Assembly (NCBI GenBank): GCA_018713325.1
Contig: DVFJ01000036.1
Coordinates: 124,001 to 188,000 of the forward strand
DNA: 64,000 nt
Source of the DNA: Candidatus Onthenecus intestinigallinarum
Lineage (GTDB): Bacteria > Bacillota > Clostridia > Christensenellales > Aristaeellaceae
Direction of reading: 5' to 3'
Part shown: positions 52,128 through 59,938 of the stretch, piece after piece
Layout: every line of letters begins with the position of its first letter
How positions within the stretch are numbered: the first letter of the stretch is position 1
Position numbers and translations under genes: made by a program
Notes under the pieces: generated by a model
The model's database searches: none
Told to the model about the DNA's origin: nothing
What the model saw: only the letters and a program-made list of their open reading frames with translations

Positions 52128-52872
52128 AGTGGAACGCCTCTCCTTTGCCTACGACGGCACGCCCGTCCTGCAAGACGTCTCCCTGCTTGCGCCGGACGGC
52201 GCGATCACCGCGCTGATCGGGCCCAACGGCAGCGGCAAGTCCACGCTGCTGCGCGCGATGGCCCGCCTGTTGCCGGTTGCGCAGGGAGCCGTCCGGGTCG
52301 ATGGGCGCGCCCAGTCGGAGTATGGCCAGCGCGCGTTTGCCAGGACGCTCTCCTTTCTGCCGCAGTCCCGCACGGTTCCGGCCATCAGCGTCGCCTCGCT
52401 CGTGGCGCACGGCCGTTTTCCGCATACGGGCTTTTCCCACAGGCTCTCCAAGGCTGACACGGCGGCCGTTGAGCGCGCGCTGGAGGCAACCGGACTGTCC
52501 GCTTATGCCCGGAGAGATCTCCGGACGCTGTCCGGCGGCGAGCGGCAGAAGGCCTATCTGGCCATGCTCATCGCGCAGGAGGCGCAAAATGTGCTGCTCG
52601 ACGAGCCGACAACATACCTCGACGTCGCCCATCAGCTGGAGCTCTGCGACGTCCTGCGCGGCCTGCGGGATGCGGGCCGGTGCGTCGTCGTCGTGCTGCA
52701 CGACATCGCGCAGGCGCTGTGGCTGTGCGACCGCGTCGTGCTGATCCATGAGGGGCGGCTGCGCTTCACCGGCGCGCCGTCGGACGACGCCCTCCTCTGT
52801 GCCGTCGAGCGCGCGTTTGGCGTGCGCGCCGTGCGTCGCGAGGGCATCGCCTTTGAACGAATGCCCACATGA
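52120..52872 (+). CDS. ABC ATPase of the iron/cobalamin importer
   Basis: A 250-residue ATPase of the FhuC/BtuD class. Walker A is GPNGSGKST (near residue 34), Q-loop FLPQSR, signature LSGGERQKAYLA and Walker B NVLLDEPTTYLD with a following switch His. It overlaps the permease by eight bases and is the last gene before a terminator. Confidence 0.94.
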   Translation: MIEVERLSFAYDGTPVLQDVSLLAPDGAITALIGPNGSGKSTLLRAMARLLPVAQGAVRVDGRAQSEYGQRAFARTLSFLPQSRTVPAISVASLVAHGRFPHTGFSHRLSKADTAAVERALEATGLSAYARRDLRTLSGGERQKAYLAMLIAQEAQNVLLDEPTTYLDVAHQLELCDVLRGLRDAGRCVVVVLHDIAQALWLCDRVVLIHEGRLRFTGAPSDDALLCAVERAFGVRAVRREGIAFERMPT

Positions 52873-52883
52873 AAAAGCAAATA

Positions 52884-52923
52884 GCGCGGGGCGTATTTCC
52901 CGATGGGGAAATACGCCCCGCGC
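52884..52923 (+). terminator. Perfect 18-bp terminator hairpin
   Basis: Stem 52884-52901 is perfectly inverted at 52906-52923, with the loop GATG. The convergent amidase-like gene ends at 52928, so it likely serves both directions. Confidence 0.85.
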
Positions 52924-52927
52924 CGTC

Positions 52928-53392
52928 TCAAGCCTCGATCCGCAAAAACCTGCGGTTTGGCTGGCGATATGCGCTCAACGGGCGCATCCACGCATCCTGC
53001 GTATGCGCCGCAACGCAAGCTTCATCCCCGCAAAAACCGACCACCAGTACGCTATGGGTATAGGTTCCCCGCTTCCACCCCAGCTGCACGACGTCGCCCG
53101 GCAGAACATCGGTCGGTTTGATATGAACGCCCCGTGGTCCTGCGCCCCGGTTCTCCGTCAGAAAGCGGTACAGATACGCGACGCTCGTCCAGGCTGCGGC
53201 GCGGTGCGCGGCATCCCGGTAATACCACCCGGTCACGGGCGTAAAGTTCATGACGCCGCAGCCCGCATACAGGCACTGCGACACGAAGTTGGTGCAGTCG
53301 CCGCCCAGGCCGTCAAAGTTCAAATAGGCGGGGTTTCGCTCCAGCGCCCAACGGCGGGCATAGGCGACGGCCCGCGCGCGGTCATAGGCCAT
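52928..53392 (-). CDS. Amidase-domain protein (papain-like peptidase fold)
   Basis: A 154-residue protein of the amidase domain (PF12671-type) group. The catalytic Cys is in GGDCTNFVSQCLYAGC, with the His in TYTHSVLVVGF. YDRARAVAYARRWALERNPAYLNF is the family N-terminus. It lacks a signal peptide, so it may act inside the cell or mother cell, or be exported otherwise. ATG 53392 follows GGGAGGAGG. Related proteins are often spore-associated; no such evidence here. Confidence 0.85.
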   Translation of the reverse strand: MAYDRARAVAYARRWALERNPAYLNFDGLGGDCTNFVSQCLYAGCGVMNFTPVTGWYYRDAAHRAAAWTSVAYLYRFLTENRGAGPRGVHIKPTDVLPGDVVQLGWKRGTYTHSVLVVGFCGDEACVAAHTQDAWMRPLSAYRQPNRRFLRIEA

Positions 53393-53448
53393 GAGCTCGC
53401 CTCCTCCCTGGACCTTATGCCCTGGAGGGGGCAAACATGCCGCCGCGC

Positions 53449-54477
53449 TCAGCCGTTGGGCAGGACCATGACCTTGATCGAATCGTTCTGGGTCTGCTTG
53501 ACGATGGCATCCCGCACCTGCTCCAGCGGATAGCGGTGCGTAATCAGCGGCTTCACGTCGATGCGGCCGCTGGCGAGCAGGCGTACCGCCTCCAGGTGCG
53601 TGTCGGGATTGATGAACGAGCCGCTGATGTGCAGCTCCTTGTTGAAGACCTCAAACAGGTCCAGCTCATACTTGGCGCCGGCGCTGGGGACGCTGAACAG
53701 CAGGATGCGCGCGCCGCGGTCTGCCGCCTCAAATGCCGACCGGGTGGCGTGCACGTTTCCGGCGCACTCGATGACCACATCCACGCCCTCGCGGCCGATT
53801 TGGCGCAGGAGCTGCTCCTTCATCGGCATCTCGGCCGGGTCAAACGCAGCCGCCGCGCCCACGGCGCATGCGATCTCGCGTCTGGGGGCGGAGGGCTCGC
53901 TGACCAATACGGTCGCCGCGCCCTGCAGGCGGGCCAGCTGAACCATCAGCAGGCCGATCGCGCCGCCGCCCACGACCAGCACCGAGTCGCCCGGACGAAT
54001 GCCGGCCTGCTCGATGCCATGCAGGCAGCACGCCAGCGGTTCGGCCATCGCGCCCGCCTCCCAGGACACATCCGGCCCCAGGGGAAATACCTGCGTCTGC
54101 GGCACCAGGCTGTACTGCGCAAAGCCGCCGTCAAAGTTGACGCCCACGGCCACCAGGTTTTCGCAGAACTGCTTCTGTCCGTTGCGGCAAAAACGACAGC
54201 GGCCGCAATAGATGTTGGGATCCACCGTCACATGGTCGCCCGGACGGCAGGTCGTGACACCCTCGCCGACCTCAACGACCTCGCCGGCGTATTCGTGGCC
54301 CAGCACGACGGGCGGCGTGACGTCAGCGGATCCCTTCTCGCCCCGCATGATGTGCACATCCGTCCCGCAAATGCCCGCGGCCATGTTGCGGATCAGCACC
54401 TGACCCGCCCCGGGATGTCCAAGCTGCATGTCGCGCACCTCAAAGTTGCCGCCGCCCAGAAAGAAGTTTCCCTTCAT
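53449..54477 (-). CDS. Zinc-dependent medium-chain alcohol/polyol dehydrogenase
   Basis: A 342-residue MDR enzyme. Catalytic zinc ligands sit in AAGICGTDVHIMRG and LGHEYAGEV; the structural zinc has four Cys in YCGRCRFCRNGQKQFCEN. The NAD site is VLVVGGGAIGLLMVQLA. It is closest to sorbitol/threonine-type dehydrogenases. GGAGG precedes ATG 54477. It follows the HAD gene by 18 bases, which suggests one transcript for sugar or polyol use. Confidence 0.88.
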   Translation of the reverse strand: MKGNFFLGGGNFEVRDMQLGHPGAGQVLIRNMAAGICGTDVHIMRGEKGSADVTPPVVLGHEYAGEVVEVGEGVTTCRPGDHVTVDPNIYCGRCRFCRNGQKQFCENLVAVGVNFDGGFAQYSLVPQTQVFPLGPDVSWEAGAMAEPLACCLHGIEQAGIRPGDSVLVVGGGAIGLLMVQLARLQGAATVLVSEPSAPRREIACAVGAAAAFDPAEMPMKEQLLRQIGREGVDVVIECAGNVHATRSAFEAADRGARILLFSVPSAGAKYELDLFEVFNKELHISGSFINPDTHLEAVRLLASGRIDVKPLITHRYPLEQVRDAIVKQTQNDSIKVMVLPNG

Positions 54478-54495
54478 GCCGATGTCCTCCTTTGT

Positions 54496-55155
54496 CTATC
54501 CGATATGTTGCGCCAGCCATTCCCTGGCCTCAAAGAGCGACTGAAAGACCTCGTCGCAGTAGGGCGCGCAGGCGCCGGAATACGGCGTCAGATCCGGGAC
54601 CATGCCCACCACGGCCCCGGATGCGCGCCCTGCCCGGATGCCGTTCACCGAGTCCTCGAGCACGAGGCATGCGCCCGGGGCCGTCTCCGCCAGCGCCGCA
54701 GCCTTCAGAAAGATTTCCGGGTCGGGCTTGGAGCGGACGACGTCGTCGCCCGTCACGCGAAGCGGAAAAAAGCGCGCGATGCCGGCCCGCTCCACGCGCC
54801 TGTCGGCCAGGGCCCGAGCGGTCGACGTCGCCAGCACGCAAGGAACGCCTCGCGCCTCCAGCCAGACGAGCAGTTCCCTTGCGCCCGGCATGCAGGGCAC
54901 GCCCTCGCGCTCAATCTCGTCCTCCATCTCCCGCACAAACGCCGCATGAAACGCCTCGACATCCATGCCCGGAATGGCGGCGCGGTATTTTGCCGCTGAG
55001 CCCTCACGGGTAAGCCCCAGCATCTGCATCGCCAGCGCTTCATCCACCGGATAGCCCAGCGCCCTTCCCGCACGGACGGATGCGCGGATGCCGATGCGCT
55101 CACTGTCAACCAGCAGCCCGTCCATGTCAAACAGGACGGCTCGTATCGTGCTCAT
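54496..55155 (-). CDS. HAD hydrolase, beta-phosphoglucomutase-like
   Basis: A 219-residue HAD phosphatase. Motif I is FDMDGLLVDSE (nucleophile Asp and acid/base Asp), motif II Ser/Thr in LATST, the Lys in RSKPDPEIF and the acid pair in LVLEDSVNGI. The DGLLVDSE form and an alpha cap place it with beta-phosphoglucomutase and sugar-phosphate phosphatases. It is followed by the polyol dehydrogenase gene. Confidence 0.88.
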   Translation of the reverse strand: MSTIRAVLFDMDGLLVDSERIGIRASVRAGRALGYPVDEALAMQMLGLTREGSAAKYRAAIPGMDVEAFHAAFVREMEDEIEREGVPCMPGARELLVWLEARGVPCVLATSTARALADRRVERAGIARFFPLRVTGDDVVRSKPDPEIFLKAAALAETAPGACLVLEDSVNGIRAGRASGAVVGMVPDLTPYSGACAPYCDEVFQSLFEAREWLAQHIG

Positions 55156-55207
55156 TCGATTCCTCCCATTTTACCGGCCCAGCGCCAAGCAAGGGGCTTT
55201 TTCCATC

Positions 55208-55236
55208 ATTATAAAAGAGATTGCCAAAGCCGTCAA
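55208..55236 (-). promoter_or_regulatory. Promoter for HAD-dehydrogenase pair
   Basis: Minus strand TTGACG (55231-55236), 17 bases, TATAAT (55208-55213). Confidence 0.75.
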
Positions 55237-55264
55237 TGCCTTCTCCATCTCAGGCAAATGCAAA

Positions 55265-55293
55265 GCGCCCGGCGCGTCGTCCGCGCCAGGCGC
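55265..55293 (-). terminator. Terminator after the 182-residue gene
   Basis: GCGCCTGGCGCG and CGCGCCGGGCGC form a 12-bp stem with one G-T-like mismatch and a 5-base loop, followed by TTTGC on the minus strand. Confidence 0.75.
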
Positions 55294-55306
55294 TCCATGA
55301 TTGATC

Positions 55307-55855
55307 TTATGCATCCCAGCTCATGAAGTACAGCAGATTGGCCTCTTCGTCCCACAGCAGCAGCGTAAACTGATCGGTCCAGTATACGCAGCCGTCGTGC
55401 GGGCCCATGCCGCTGCGGTCGATCAGACGGTACCGGCCCGCCTCCTGCGCGGCGGCCGCCAGCGGCGCATAGAGCGCATATTCGCCGAAGAGGTCGGACT
55501 CTGCCGGCAGGATCTCTTCGCGCATGTCCTGCGGCATTGGCAGGCCGTCCCATGTCAGGGACGCAAGGTATTCCGCCTGCTCCTGCGTCAGTGCAACCGC
55601 CCCCAGCCGGCAGTAATTGCGAATGCCCGTATGTTTTTCATGGTAGGCGGTCAGCTCGATCTCGCCGGGCAGGAACACCTCCACCTGGCCCAGCGCGTTG
55701 AGCGCGGCGTTTGCGTCCTCCGCCGACGGCGCCTGCGCCGTATCGGTCTGCGACGGGAACGCATTCCAAAACATGCCGATCAGCAGCGCCGCAAGCAATA
55801 GCACGGGCAGTACGATCTGCACGAAGTGCCCTCTTCTTTTGTCGTCCTGTCTCAT
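55307..55855 (-). CDS. Membrane-anchored protein of unknown function
   Basis: A 182-residue protein with a short basic start, one membrane segment (IVLPVLLLAALLIGMFW) and an extracytoplasmic domain with acidic, Trp/Tyr-containing segments such as VYWTDQFTLLLWDEEANLLYFMSW. I do not recognise the family. It lies six bases downstream of the esterase gene and is probably co-transcribed with it. Confidence 0.65.
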   Translation of the reverse strand: MRQDDKRRGHFVQIVLPVLLLAALLIGMFWNAFPSQTDTAQAPSAEDANAALNALGQVEVFLPGEIELTAYHEKHTGIRNYCRLGAVALTQEQAEYLASLTWDGLPMPQDMREEILPAESDLFGEYALYAPLAAAAQEAGRYRLIDRSGMGPHDGCVYWTDQFTLLLWDEEANLLYFMSWDA

Positions 55856-55861
55856 GTCTTC

Positions 55862-56608
55862 TTATGCCTCTCCGAGTATTTTCTCCAGGAAATAGTGCAG
55901 CTGTTTGCGCCACCAGATCCAGTCGTGCGCGACGTCGCTGCCCCACACATCCACCCATGCGCGGATGCCCTTTTCCTCAAAGACCGCCTGCATGGCGCGC
56001 GTGCTCTCGAGCATGTCCTTTTCCCAGGCGCCCTGGCCGACGCACAGGATGATATTGGAGCGGTTGAACAGCTTCATGTAGGGGTGATCTGGCGCCATGT
56101 TCTTCAGGCACTGATAGGGCGAGTTGTAGTAGACCATCTCATCCATATAGTCGCCAAAGAAGAGGCGCGCGTCGTACGTGCCGCTCAGGGAGATCAGCCC
56201 GTCGAACAGGTCCGGCCGCCGGAAGAACAGGTTGGCCGCATGCGTCGCGCCCATGGAGCAGCCGATGGTAAAGGGCATCTGCCCTTCCCCGCACATGCGC
56301 ATCATCCGGGGATAGAACTCCTCCGTCAGGTAGCGGAACCACAGCTCGTGGCGCTCGATGCGCTTGCGCGGCGGCGTCTCCCGGTTGGACCAGGTTTCGC
56401 GGTCGATGCTGTCCACGCAAAAGAGCCGTAGTTTCCCGGCCTCCAGCCATGGACGGCAGGGCTCGATCATGTCGAAGCTCTCAAAGTCAAAGTATCGGCC
56501 GTTCTGCGAGGGGAACACCACGCAAGGCTTTCCGTGCGTGCCATAGACGTTGACTTCCATATCCCGCATAAGGCTAGGGCTGTACATTCGATGATATGCT
56601 GCCTGCAT
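55862..56608 (-). CDS. Putative esterase (alpha/beta hydrolase, EstA/D type)
   Basis: A 248-residue alpha/beta hydrolase of the putative-esterase family (PF00756-like). The nucleophile elbow is GCSMGA, with an Asp candidate late in the chain and the His in VAHDWIWW. The N-terminus MEVNVYGTHGKPCVVFPSQNGRYFDFE fits the family. ATG 56608 follows GAGGAGG; the open frame runs 11 codons further upstream. Natural substrate unknown. Confidence 0.85.
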   Translation of the reverse strand: MQAAYHRMYSPSLMRDMEVNVYGTHGKPCVVFPSQNGRYFDFESFDMIEPCRPWLEAGKLRLFCVDSIDRETWSNRETPPRKRIERHELWFRYLTEEFYPRMMRMCGEGQMPFTIGCSMGATHAANLFFRRPDLFDGLISLSGTYDARLFFGDYMDEMVYYNSPYQCLKNMAPDHPYMKLFNRSNIILCVGQGAWEKDMLESTRAMQAVFEEKGIRAWVDVWGSDVAHDWIWWRKQLHYFLEKILGEA

Positions 56609-56746
56609 CCCACATGCCTCCTCTAGCGTGTATATGATCACCCAATTCTATGTGCCGGGTATATATATTATTCTTCATTTCCCGCATTTTTCCTCCCGGC
56701 CCGGATCAGTTCTCGCGCGCCAATCCCCAAATTGTACGTTCCGCGC

Positions 56747-56775
56747 TTGCATGGCACCATATCTCGTGGTATAAT
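56747..56775 (+). promoter_or_regulatory. Promoter for the 90-residue gene
   Basis: TTGCAT (56747-56752), 17 bases, TATAAT (56770-56775). Confidence 0.75.
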
Positions 56776-56819
56776 ACAAGCCCGGAAGAAGATATTGTGT
56801 TGAACGGAGGATTATGCCC

Positions 56820-57092
56820 ATGGCCTGCAACGTACAGATCACCGGCGGCACGCTGCCCGAACAGGAAGTCAACGCCTATCTCGCCCGCGCGGTCGAGCTC
56901 TATGGCCGCGAGCCGGACGAACTCGACCTCAGGGTGGACGGCGACTTTGTGGACATCGCCTATCACTATGCCCGGCAGCCCTTTGAGCGCATCCGCCGCA
57001 TCACGGGGTATCTGGTCGGCACCCTCGAGCGCTTCAACAACGCCAAGCGCGCCGAGGAGCACGACCGCGTCAAGCACTCGATCTCCATGTAA
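56820..57092 (+). CDS. Small protein resembling the C-terminal motif of anaerobic ribonucleotide reductase
   Basis: A 90-residue protein. Its second half, FERIRRITGYLVGTLERFNNAK..., resembles the R-x-TGYL-x-N-x-K-x-E-x-DR pattern near the C-terminus of NrdD, but without the NrdD cysteines and glycyl-radical loop. ATG 56820 has GGAGG at nine bases; an ATG two codons earlier has too short a spacing. It is monocistronic with its own promoter and terminator. Role unknown; relation to nucleotide reduction is a guess. Confidence 0.6.
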   Translation: MACNVQITGGTLPEQEVNAYLARAVELYGREPDELDLRVDGDFVDIAYHYARQPFERIRRITGYLVGTLERFNNAKRAEEHDRVKHSISM

Positions 57093-57127
57093 GGCGGAAC
57101 CTTTCGGCCTGCGCGCATCACCATCAT

Positions 57128-57171
57128 GCAAAAGCCGTCCGGCGGATGGATTCCACCGGACGGCTTTTTGC
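57128..57171. terminator. Bidirectional terminator
   Basis: A long inverted repeat, GCAAAAAGCCGTCCGG and its exact inverse, with T's on both strands, between two convergent genes. Confidence 0.88.
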
Positions 57172-57177
57172 ACTTTT

Positions 57178-57999
57178 TTACTTCAGGCCCAGCTTCTTCA
57201 GGGTGCCGATGCTCATCTCGGCCGCCTCCAGCGGCGTGCGCCCCACCGACATGTCCTGCTCGACGACGAACCACTGCGCGCCGCTCTCGATGCCGGCCTC
57301 CAGGACGCTCTGCACATCCTGGCAGCCATAGCCCACGGGCCGGAACTCGAACGCCTGCGTGTCCTTCTTTTCGCCCTCGTCGATCCCGATGAGCGCATAG
57401 GGCGCGGTGTCTCCCTTCACGCCCACGTAGTCCTTGAGGTGCACGACCGGGCAGCGGCCCGCGTACTTGCGGATGTAGGCGGCGGGATCTTCCCCGGCGT
57501 ACTTCACCCAGCACACGTCCAGCTCGGTCTTGAGCAGATCCGCCGGCACCGCGTCGTACAGGAAGTCCAGGCCGTACTGGCCGCTGATCTGCACGAACTC
57601 AAAGTCATGGTTGTGATACAGCAGCGTCAGCCCGGCCTCCTTCATCAGGCGGGCAAAGCGATGGATGACGGCCAGCGTCTTGCCAAAGCCTGCGGAGCCG
57701 GGACGCGTCGCCTCGTCCAGGTACGGAATGGCGATGTGCGGGCACCCGATGGCCTGGTGATAGGCGATGACGCCGAACATGTCGGCCTCGATCTGCGCAA
57801 AGGGGACGTGGCTGGAGATCGCGCGCAGCCCGTTCTGCTCGAGCATCGCCTTGATCTCCTCGGCGCTGTGCCCGTAGAAGCCGGCAAACTCCACGCCGTC
57901 ATAGCCCATCTCCTTGAGGGCCGCCAGCACTGCGTTCAGGTCCTTGGCCGCCTCATCGCGGGCGGAATAGAGCTGATAGGCAACGGGACGCTTTTCCAT
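57178..57999 (-). CDS. Sugar phosphate isomerase/epimerase-like TIM barrel
   Basis: A 273-residue xylose-isomerase-like TIM-barrel protein near IolE and hydroxypyruvate isomerase. Metal-site strands are VEFAGFYG, LLYHNHDFEF, TELDVCWVKYAGEDP, VHLKDYVG and FVVEQDMSVGRTPLEAAEMS. AGGAGGT precedes ATG 57999. The final motif (VEQD) is the fourth metal ligand region. Substrate unknown; a second, distinct member of this superfamily lies at 37994-38806. Confidence 0.85.
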   Translation of the reverse strand: MEKRPVAYQLYSARDEAAKDLNAVLAALKEMGYDGVEFAGFYGHSAEEIKAMLEQNGLRAISSHVPFAQIEADMFGVIAYHQAIGCPHIAIPYLDEATRPGSAGFGKTLAVIHRFARLMKEAGLTLLYHNHDFEFVQISGQYGLDFLYDAVPADLLKTELDVCWVKYAGEDPAAYIRKYAGRCPVVHLKDYVGVKGDTAPYALIGIDEGEKKDTQAFEFRPVGYGCQDVQSVLEAGIESGAQWFVVEQDMSVGRTPLEAAEMSIGTLKKLGLK

Positions 58000-58036
58000 G
58001 GGGATACCTCCTGTCATGCTTTTGTCTGTTATGCTC

Positions 58037-58065
58037 ATTATAGCCGATCGGCGTCCGGATGTCAC
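58037..58065 (-). promoter_or_regulatory. Promoter for the 57178-57999 gene
   Basis: Minus strand GTGACA (58060-58065), 17 bases, TATAAT (58037-58042). Confidence 0.7.
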
Positions 58066-58084
58066 GCATGTTTCCCGGCGCGCC

Positions 58085-58783
58085 TCAGGCATCGGCCCCC
58101 AGCTCTGCGAGCTTGCTGCGGATCATCTCCGGCCGCGCATAGTTGAGCGGGGAGAACTTGCCCTCCTGCGCGGTGCGCAGCTTCTTCACCGCCGCTTCGC
58201 GGTCGCCCGCCTCCTCGTCGTACAGCGCCAGGAAGTAGTTCGTGTCGATCGCGCCGGGCTTGAGCTTGAGCGCCTTTTCAAAGTACGGCCTGGCCTTTTC
58301 CTTGTCGTTCAGCAGCCGGTAGTACACCTGGCCCAGGTTGTCCAGGAAGACGGGGTCCTCGTCGTCATAGTCGAAGGCCTCCTCGTTGTAGCGCAGCGCC
58401 TCCTCGGCATTGCCCTGCTCGATCAGCAGGAAGCCCAGCGTCCCGTAGATCGCGCCGTTTTTCTTCTTGCGGTGCAGCTCCCGCAGGACCTCGACCGCCC
58501 GATCCGTGTTGCCGCGCTTCCAGCAGACGATCGCATAGTTCGTCAGCATCTGTGTGCGCAGTTCCGGCGTGAGGCCCGGCGCCTTCTCCATGCGGCGCAG
58601 CACCTCCAGCGCCTTTTCGTATTCCTCCGAGCGCAGCAGCAGCACCGAATAGCCGTGCAGGATCTTGGGCGAGTTCAGGCCCTCCTGGTACGCCTCGTCA
58701 TACAGCTTGCGCGCCTCGTCGAGCTTTCCGCGCGTGTGCGCGGCATACGCCTTGTTGCCCTTCAGGTTCGTCATGAAGCCCAT
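58085..58783 (-). CDS. TPR-repeat protein next to mrfB
   Basis: A 232-residue protein made of about five tetratricopeptide repeats (for example ILHGYSVLLLRSEEYEKALEVL, AIYGTLGFLLIEQGNAEEALRYNEEA and VFLDNLGQVYYRLLNDKEKARPYFEKALKL). It has no signal peptide or enzyme motif, so it is likely a cytoplasmic protein-binding scaffold. It starts three bases after mrfB ends, on the same strand, so the three genes form a tight unit. That context suggests a link to MrfAB, but no such role is established. Confidence 0.85.
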   Translation of the reverse strand: MGFMTNLKGNKAYAAHTRGKLDEARKLYDEAYQEGLNSPKILHGYSVLLLRSEEYEKALEVLRRMEKAPGLTPELRTQMLTNYAIVCWKRGNTDRAVEVLRELHRKKKNGAIYGTLGFLLIEQGNAEEALRYNEEAFDYDDEDPVFLDNLGQVYYRLLNDKEKARPYFEKALKLKPGAIDTNYFLALYDEEAGDREAAVKKLRTAQEGKFSPLNYARPEMIRSKLAELGADA

Positions 58784-58786
58784 CGT

Positions 58787-59938
58787 TCAGCCCTCCCGAT
58801 CGTTTGGTTTCGTCATCTTGCCATGGAGCCGCCTTCGCCTGTGCTCCAGCGCTTCCATCGCCTGCGGATCCCGCTCCTTCCACGGCGGAAGGGACGCGAG
58901 GTACTCCATGGCCGAGAGCGTGTAGCGCATCGCGCGCGCCGGATCGCGCAGGCGATGCTCGCAGATCTTGGCCATCTCCACATAGGGGAATACGCCGCCC
59001 TCGCCGCGCGCAATCATCTCCAGACACTCCCGCTGCACGCGCGCAAAGTCCCCCGCGCGCCGGTAGCTGGTGGCCAGGCAGACCCGCGCCCGCTCGGACA
59101 GCGCGCCTGTGCTCGCCACGTGATAGCACCGGCGCGCCTCTTCGACATAGCCGAAGCGCTCGAGCGCGCGACCGGCGCTGAATACGTCCTCGCAAAACGT
59201 CTGCTGCTCCGGCGCGTCCATCACCTGGCACAGGCGCGTGAGCAGCACGGCCAGCGAGCGAATGTCGAGCATGTTGTGGCGCAGCACGTCCTCGAGCAGC
59301 GAAAAGTCGTGCGTCTTGAGGTAGGAAAAATAGCGCTCCGGCACCAGCGCGCCGGGCAGGTCGTCCTCGCGCCCCTCGCCCAGCACCGCCTCCTCCAGCA
59401 TGGAGAGCGGGCAGCGGCCCAGGCGCAGCTTCCAGATGCGCCGCGCCGGATGCAGCAGGTCCAGGTGCGGCAGCTCACGGTAGCGCGCGCGCATCCGGTG
59501 CATCGTCATGCGCGAGAGCAGCAGCGGCAGGTCAAAGCTCTTGCCGTTGAAGGTCACATAGGCGTCAAAGCGCGGCAGGAGCGAAGCGAAGCGCTCCAGC
59601 AGCAGCGGCTCCTCGGGATAATCCCGCATGAGCAGCTGGCGGATGATCAGCTCGTCGCCCTCGATGAAGCCGAGCCCCAACAGAAACGCCACCGTACCTG
59701 CGCCGCCGGACAGCCCCGTCGTCTCCGTGTCCAGGAAGAGGAGCCGCCGTATATCCCAACCATCCGCAGAAAACGTCGGATCCACCCGGCGCACCTGCGC
59801 GATGGTCGTGCGCTCTATGCCGCCGATCTCGCGCAGCGGCACGCGCGTCTCTCTCACAAAGCAGTCGTCCTGCGCGCGCGCCGCCGGCCTGGCGGGCGCC
59901 GAGGAGATCGCATTCAGCCGTTCTCGAAGCCCTCTCAT
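58787..59938 (-). CDS. mrfB: MrfB-like DEDD exonuclease (YprB)
   Basis: A 383-residue protein with an RNase-H-like exonuclease domain and a C-terminal TPR-like part. DEDD motifs are LLFLDTETTGLSGGAGTVAFLLG, the FNGKSFDLPLLLSR strand and a late Asp in HNMLDIRSLAVLL. In B. subtilis MrfB is a metal-dependent exonuclease that works with MrfA on mitomycin C lesions. Its ATG overlaps the mrfA stop (ATGA). Confidence 0.88.
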   Translation of the reverse strand: MRGLRERLNAISSAPARPAARAQDDCFVRETRVPLREIGGIERTTIAQVRRVDPTFSADGWDIRRLLFLDTETTGLSGGAGTVAFLLGLGFIEGDELIIRQLLMRDYPEEPLLLERFASLLPRFDAYVTFNGKSFDLPLLLSRMTMHRMRARYRELPHLDLLHPARRIWKLRLGRCPLSMLEEAVLGEGREDDLPGALVPERYFSYLKTHDFSLLEDVLRHNMLDIRSLAVLLTRLCQVMDAPEQQTFCEDVFSAGRALERFGYVEEARRCYHVASTGALSERARVCLATSYRRAGDFARVQRECLEMIARGEGGVFPYVEMAKICEHRLRDPARAMRYTLSAMEYLASLPPWKERDPQAMEALEHRRRRLHGKMTKPNDREG

